In this document: positions 51,708 to 55,820 of the stretch, piece by piece
How positions within the stretch are numbered: the stretch's first letter is position 1
Layout: each line of letters opens with the position of its first letter
NCBI GenBank assembly: GCA_013388525.1
Contig: JACAFA010000140.1
Span: forward strand, 1 to 55,820
From: Ignavibacteriaceae bacterium
GTDB taxonomy: Bacteria > Bacteroidota > Ignavibacteria > Ignavibacteriales > Ignavibacteriaceae
Direction: 5' to 3'
Length of the DNA: 55,820 nucleotides
Program-made: the position numbers and the translations under genes
Notes under the pieces: generated by a model
Seen by the model: the letters and a program-made list of their open reading frames with translations, nothing else
The model's database searches: none
What the model was told of the DNA's origin: nothing

Positions 51708-52156
51708 GAGCTTTAGTTCAGCGTGTTAGCGAAGGAGGAGTTGAAATTCCCTCTGAGCAATATTCTGCTTCAATTGGTAAAGGAATGGTAATTCTGCTTG
51801 GAATAAAATCTGATGATACCACAGAAGACCTGATTTTTGTAGCAGACAAATGCAGCAACCTCCGAATCTTTGAAGATGAAAATGGGAAAATGAATCTTTC
51901 TGTCAAAGATATTGATGGCGAAGTATTGATTATTTCTCAGTTTACTCTTTATGGCGAAACTGCACGGGGAAACAGACCCAGTTTTACAGAAGCTGCAAGA
52001 CCCGAAATCGCGATTCCACTTTACGAAAAGTTTATTGACAGAATGAAACAGAATATCGGTTCTGAAAAAATCAAGACCGGAATCTTCGGTGCAATGATGA
52101 ATCTTAAAATTTTCAATTACGGCCCTGTAACTGTTTTGGTTGAATCAATAAAGTAA
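51704..52156 (+). CDS. dtd: D-aminoacyl-tRNA deacylase
   Basis: 150 residues. Family motifs are MRALVQRVSEGGVEI at the N-terminus, LGIKSDDT, LIISQFTLYG (SQxT motif) and RGNRPSFTEAA, then FGAMMNLKIFNYGPVTVLVE (the Gly-Pro of the cross-subunit active site is present here as GPVTV). It removes D-amino acids mischarged on tRNAs. The start is TTG overlapping the prmC stop. Normal length. Confidence 0.94.
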   Translation: MRALVQRVSEGGVEIPSEQYSASIGKGMVILLGIKSDDTTEDLIFVADKCSNLRIFEDENGKMNLSVKDIDGEVLIISQFTLYGETARGNRPSFTEAARPEIAIPLYEKFIDRMKQNIGSEKIKTGIFGAMMNLKIFNYGPVTVLVESIK

Positions 52157-52178
52157 AAAAAGAGGAAAAGGGGATTTA

Positions 52179-53084
52179 GTGAAATCGGTTTTAATGTTGT
52201 TTGTTGATGGAATCGGAATCGGTGAAGCTGATGCAGAGAAGAACCCTTTCATAAAAAATGGATTTAAAACTTTTACAGAAATCTGGGGAGAAATTCCGCA
52301 TCTAAAAAATTCTTATCTCGTAAAAAATAATTTTTATTTATTTCCGGTTGACGCCTCTTTAGGAGTCGAAGGGCTGCCGCAAAGTGGAACAGGGCAGACT
52401 GCGTTGTTCTGCGGGGTTAATGCTTCTGCTTTAATCGGAAAACACTTCGGACCTTTTCCTTATTCTTCGCTCATTCCTGTTATTCGGGATAAAAATATTT
52501 TTGTTGAGCTGAAGAGAATCAAGAAAAAAGTCTGCTTCGCTAATGCTTACCCAAAAATCTTTTTTGATTATCTGAAAAAAGGCAAATCAAGATTAAGTGT
52601 TACATCTCTGAGTGCCAGATTTAGCGGAATGAAATTAAATACAGTTACCGATGTCAGAAGAGGTAAAGCACTTACAGCCGAGATAACAAATCTGAGGTGG
52701 AACAAAAAATTAGGCTATAAATTAAAAGTTATTAAAGCTTCTACAGCTGCCCGCAGATTGTTAAGAATCGCTGCACAAAATCATTTTACCTTGTATGAAT
52801 ATTTTTTGACTGACCATCTTGGACACGGAAGAGTGCAGGATGAAGCAAGTTATATTTTTTCTACGCTCGATGATTTTTTGTTGACAATCTTTAAAGAAGC
52901 CGATTATAAAACTACTACCGTAATGCTTTGCTCAGATCATGGGAACCTTGAAGATTTATCTGTAAAATCTCACACACTGAATCCCGCACTTGGCATTGCC
53001 GCCGGAAAATTTGCTGAAAGGATTGCAGAAAACGTAAAAAATATTTCTCAGTTCAAATCAGAAATTATCCGGATTCTCAAATGA
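52179..53084 (+). CDS. Alkaline-phosphatase-superfamily metalloenzyme (iPGM/phosphopentomutase-like)
   Basis: 301 residues. The superfamily metal motifs are visible as VDGIGIGEAD (Asp10), SGTGQTALFCG (about 69-79, candidate nucleophile Ser/Thr), LTDHLGHG (about 214-221) and CSDHGNLED. It is too short for a full iPGM and lacks the usual phosphoglycerate-mutase insertion, so it fits the small metalloenzyme group whose substrate is not known. The start is GTG after GGGG (52170-52173). It overlaps comEC by four bases (ATGA). Confidence 0.72.
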   Translation: MKSVLMLFVDGIGIGEADAEKNPFIKNGFKTFTEIWGEIPHLKNSYLVKNNFYLFPVDASLGVEGLPQSGTGQTALFCGVNASALIGKHFGPFPYSSLIPVIRDKNIFVELKRIKKKVCFANAYPKIFFDYLKKGKSRLSVTSLSARFSGMKLNTVTDVRRGKALTAEITNLRWNKKLGYKLKVIKASTAARRLLRIAAQNHFTLYEYFLTDHLGHGRVQDEASYIFSTLDDFLLTIFKEADYKTTTVMLCSDHGNLEDLSVKSHTLNPALGIAAGKFAERIAENVKNISQFKSEIIRILK

Positions 53085-55471
53085 AAGATTATCCTGTAAT
53101 CAAATTCACACTCCTATTTATAGCAGGGATACTTTCAAGCCGTTTAATTCTTTTCCCTGTATATCTTTTTTTTGTATTACTTACACTTTTAATATTTCTG
53201 ATTTTTCTTCTCAGAGAGAAAGCTCCCCAATTATATTCACCCGCAATCAGCCTGATACTTTTTTTTATAATCCTTTTGTTTGGAAATATTGTTTCCCAAT
53301 TAAATTCCGTTTCAAATAATTTACTCCCTGAAGAAATTCAAAAAGAAAAATCCGTTGTAGTATTTGGTAAGGTGAAGAAAATTGATTTGCTTAAAGATTA
53401 TGAAATATCTTTTCTTCTTTCTGCAGATTCTGTCCGGTTTAGTGAAAAAACATTTTACGGGGATTTTCTTTTTCAGGCGCGGATAAGAGATGAAAAGAGA
53501 ATCCTGGATTCTCTATATAAAATCATACTTCCGGGAAATTATGTCAGTTTGAATTGTATTTATTCCAAAGGACGTGAAAGAAGAAATCCCGGGGAATTCG
53601 ACTTTAATATTTATCTGAGAAACCAGGGAATTTCCGGAATACTCACTTGTTACAGTGCAAAAGATCTGGAAATTATGGATAAGGCAAACAACACGTTTGA
53701 AACACAGATATTTTTTGCAAGAAAATATCTTGATGAAAAACTTTCTTCGTTTCATGAAAAATCAACTGCGGGATTATTAAAGGGATTACTTTTTGGCGAA
53801 AGAGCAGAAATTTCGCCCGAAACAAAAACTGATTTTATAAATACCGGTGTAGTTCACGTATTAGCAGTGTCTGGTTTACACGTTGTTTATATCGCAATAA
53901 TTTTTATGATTCTTTTTGGACGATTCGATTTTCTGACCCGTTCAATTTTAACAATTATCGGATTGTTGATTTTCACGTTGATAACAAATTCTCCCTCGTC
54001 CGTTGTGAGAGCAACGATTATGGGAATAGTAATCATCATTGGTTTTCTGAGTAACAGGTCAACTAACATATTCAACTCATTAGCAATTGCTGCACTGATA
54101 ATTCTGCTTTTTTCACCCTCTGAAATTTACTCTCCCGGCTTTCAACTATCATTTGCGGCTGTGATTGGAATAGCTTCAATAAATCCTTTTTTGTTAAAAG
54201 CTGTTCCTTTGACCATCAGGAATGTTAAATCACTGAATGTAATCGTTCAGCTTATTACAGTTTCACTTAGCGCCCAGATAGGTACACTTCCTTTCACTTT
54301 AGCATATTTTGGAAAACTATCACTGGTTTCCATTTTTACAAATTTGATAGTTGTACCTCTTACTGGATTTATTCTCGCAATTTCAATAGCAACACTTCTG
54401 ATAAGCAGCTTTTCCCATTGGACGGCATATCAGTTTGCAACTGCAAATGAATTGTTAACTGAATTTTTATTTTGGTTTACACATATGGCTTCAAATCTGC
54501 CATATTCATTTTTATGGATAAGACAATATTCTTTTTTTGATGGAACGCTTTTTTATCTGCTGCTTTTTTCAGCTTTTTATTTTATAAAAAAGATTTTTAC
54601 TCCTGTTAAAAAGGTGATTTTCATAATTGTTATAATATCTTTAATGATTTTTCTGCCAAAGCTTGATGATGTTGAGCTTCTTCCCGATGGTGTTTTATCC
54701 CTTTTAATGATCGATGTTGGTCAGGGTGATTCTTTTCTTATAAAATTTCCCGATGGAAAAACAGCTTTAATTGACGCAGGTGAAGCTAATTATTATTTCG
54801 ATAATGGAGAGAAAGTCATTCTGCCCCTGCTAAACTATTTAAACATCGAAAAAATAAATTATGGATTTGTCTCTCACATTGATCTTGATCATTATGGAGG
54901 TTTTGTTTCGTTAATTCAACAAAATAAAATTGATACGATATTTAAACCGAGACCTGATTCATCAGCTAAAGATATCAGGTTTGAAGAATTCCTTCTTAAC
55001 AAGAACAAGCCTGTAAAATATTATGAGAAAAAATCACTTCGAATCGGAGGAGCAGAGCTTTCCATTCTTAATAACCTTGACAGCTTACAAAGTGCATCGT
55101 TCTCCTCCAATGATAAAAGCGGAATGATTATTATTCAGTACGGTAAAACAAAATTTCTTTTCACCGGTGATGCAGAAGAGCAGGCTGAAATGCATTATCT
55201 GAATTCTTTTGGCAGCTTTCTCGATGTTGACGTGCTGAAAGTTTCGCATCACGGAAGTGAAACTGGAACTACTAAGGATTTTCTTGCAGCAACATCTCCA
55301 AAAATCAGTTTAATAAGTTGCGGTATAGAAAATAAATTTGGCCACCCTTCCGAAAGAGTTTTAGAGCGTCTGGAACAAGCTGGTTCCAAAATTTTCAGAA
55401 CAGACAAGCTTGGTGCGGTTTTAATCAGGTGCGACGGCGAGTCTGTTCAGATTATCGACTGGCGGAAATAA
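53081..55471 (+). CDS. comEC: ComEC/Rec2 DNA-uptake channel protein
   Basis: 796 residues. An N-terminal membrane/OB-like part (about 1-210) precedes the Competence domain (about 220-500) with GLLFGERAEISPETKTDFI and VLAVSGLHVVYIA. A C-terminal metallo-beta-lactamase domain (about 545-796) carries DVGQGDSFLIKF, SHIDLDHYGG and KVSHHGSETGT. It forms the inner-membrane channel for single-stranded DNA in natural transformation; the nuclease-like domain probably degrades the other strand. Its start overlaps the preceding gene (ATGA). Finding comEC alone does not prove competence. Confidence 0.93.
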   Translation: MKDYPVIKFTLLFIAGILSSRLILFPVYLFFVLLTLLIFLIFLLREKAPQLYSPAISLILFFIILLFGNIVSQLNSVSNNLLPEEIQKEKSVVVFGKVKKIDLLKDYEISFLLSADSVRFSEKTFYGDFLFQARIRDEKRILDSLYKIILPGNYVSLNCIYSKGRERRNPGEFDFNIYLRNQGISGILTCYSAKDLEIMDKANNTFETQIFFARKYLDEKLSSFHEKSTAGLLKGLLFGERAEISPETKTDFINTGVVHVLAVSGLHVVYIAIIFMILFGRFDFLTRSILTIIGLLIFTLITNSPSSVVRATIMGIVIIIGFLSNRSTNIFNSLAIAALIILLFSPSEIYSPGFQLSFAAVIGIASINPFLLKAVPLTIRNVKSLNVIVQLITVSLSAQIGTLPFTLAYFGKLSLVSIFTNLIVVPLTGFILAISIATLLISSFSHWTAYQFATANELLTEFLFWFTHMASNLPYSFLWIRQYSFFDGTLFYLLLFSAFYFIKKIFTPVKKVIFIIVIISLMIFLPKLDDVELLPDGVLSLLMIDVGQGDSFLIKFPDGKTALIDAGEANYYFDNGEKVILPLLNYLNIEKINYGFVSHIDLDHYGGFVSLIQQNKIDTIFKPRPDSSAKDIRFEEFLLNKNKPVKYYEKKSLRIGGAELSILNNLDSLQSASFSSNDKSGMIIIQYGKTKFLFTGDAEEQAEMHYLNSFGSFLDVDVLKVSHHGSETGTTKDFLAATSPKISLISCGIENKFGHPSERVLERLEQAGSKIFRTDKLGAVLIRCDGESVQIIDWRK

Positions 55472-55535
55472 ATGGCAATGAATTTTCTAAAGCTTTTTTC
55501 ATTATTTTAAATCAGCCAAAATAATTTCATTTGAA

Positions 55536-55820
55536 TTGAACAAACCGACAAAAATAGGAATTCTCGGTGGGGGACAGCTGGCACGAATGTCAGCATTTGA
55601 AGCCTTCAGACTTGGGTTTCAAATCTCTGTACTTGAAAAAGAGAAGGATTCTCCTGCCGGGCAATTAACAAAAAGTGAATTCATCGGGTGGGTTGACGAT
55701 GATGAAATATTAAAATCTTTTTCCGATAGCTGCGATATTATTACCCTTGAAAATGAGTTCGTTGATCACAATCGACTGAAGTTTATCGAAAACTTAGGAA
55801 AGAAAGTTGTCCCTTCTTCA
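55536..55820 (+). CDS. purK: 5-(carboxyamino)imidazole ribonucleotide synthase PurK (5' part)
   Basis: The frame opens at TTG 55536 and runs off the right edge, giving 95 residues beginning NKPTKIGILGGGQLARMSAF; GGGQLARM is diagnostic of PurK's ATP-grasp N-terminal domain, and CDIITLENEFVDH matches its ITFENEF-type motif. PurK carboxylates AIR at the amino group in purine synthesis. No Shine-Dalgarno is visible before the TTG; an alternative TTG at 55531 meets a stop at once. The remainder lies outside the window. Confidence 0.9.
   Translation, partial: MNKPTKIGILGGGQLARMSAFEAFRLGFQISVLEKEKDSPAGQLTKSEFIGWVDDDEILKSFSDSCDIITLENEFVDHNRLKFIENLGKKVVPSS

Noticed and set aside
1..55820. tRNA, rRNA, CRISPR, prophage or integrative element
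   Set aside because: No segment with cloverleaf, rRNA-like blocks, regular repeat-spacer structure, integrase or att-like ends was seen by eye; a tool search could still find a small RNA.

Overview
The window is AT-rich, almost fully coding chromosomal DNA from a Gram-negative bacterium of the Bacteroidota/Chlorobiota superphylum. The best guess is an Ignavibacteria-like lineage (an inference from gene content; no rRNA is present). Supporting signs are a TonB-dependent receptor with an N-terminal carboxypeptidase-regulatory-like domain, a very large SprA-like surface barrel, a thiamine receptor/ThiN operon under a THI box, a PabB-PabC fusion, lipoproteins, a TATATTTG-type promoter element, and heavy use of TTG start codons. 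I saw no tRNA, rRNA, CRISPR array, prophage or insertion sequence, and no gene-free stretch longer than 300 bases.

Layout on the + strand, left half. (1) The end of a probable CCA tRNA nucleotidyltransferase. (2) A MacAB/TolC-type efflux operon (276-7525): outer-membrane channel, periplasmic adaptor, one ATPase and three FtsX/MacB-type permeases. The last two permeases are near-duplicates separated by a terminator-like hairpin. (3) A 1157-residue surface protein and a Nudix hydrolase. (4) A tightly overlapping PfkB kinase - mtnA - recO run, then a DegP/HtrA protease with a strong terminator before aroC. (5) A metallo-beta-lactamase-fold hydrolase, an ABC permease with an ATPase whose catalytic motifs are degenerate, and an acyl-CoA carboxylase carboxyltransferase subunit. 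(6) A lipoprotein lytic transglycosylase with seven LysM repeats. (7) A TPP riboswitch controlling a TonB-dependent receptor, thiamine pyrophosphokinase and an SSS-family symporter, which reads as a complete thiamine-salvage operon.

A minus-strand operon, smpB - tyrS - pyruvoyl-dependent arginine decarboxylase (31258 to 29002), sits in the middle and ends at a hairpin with a T-rich minus-strand tail. It is followed on the + strand by a GH13 amylase, an SLC45-like sugar MFS transporter, a small lipoprotein, a nucleotide-sugar-epimerase-like SDR, a DMT transporter and a short HicB-HicA toxin-antitoxin pair. A second SLC45-like MFS transporter lies on the minus strand.

The right half is again + strand. 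It carries the PabB-PabC fusion; a head-to-tail overlapping chain of type 2 IPP isomerase, prenyl synthase, HPr and PTS enzyme I, then a phosphoglucose/phosphomannose isomerase; and an envelope module consisting of a metallopeptidase/propeller/Omp85-like barrel protein, a BamB-like PQQ-propeller lipoprotein and a PEGA-domain protein. prmC, dtd, an iPGM-like metalloenzyme, comEC and the start of purK follow.

The items most worth following up are the three-gene envelope module (46198-50847), the degenerate ABC pair (17981-19509), and the thiamine operon with its readable three-way riboswitch switch and an SSS symporter in the inner-membrane slot.
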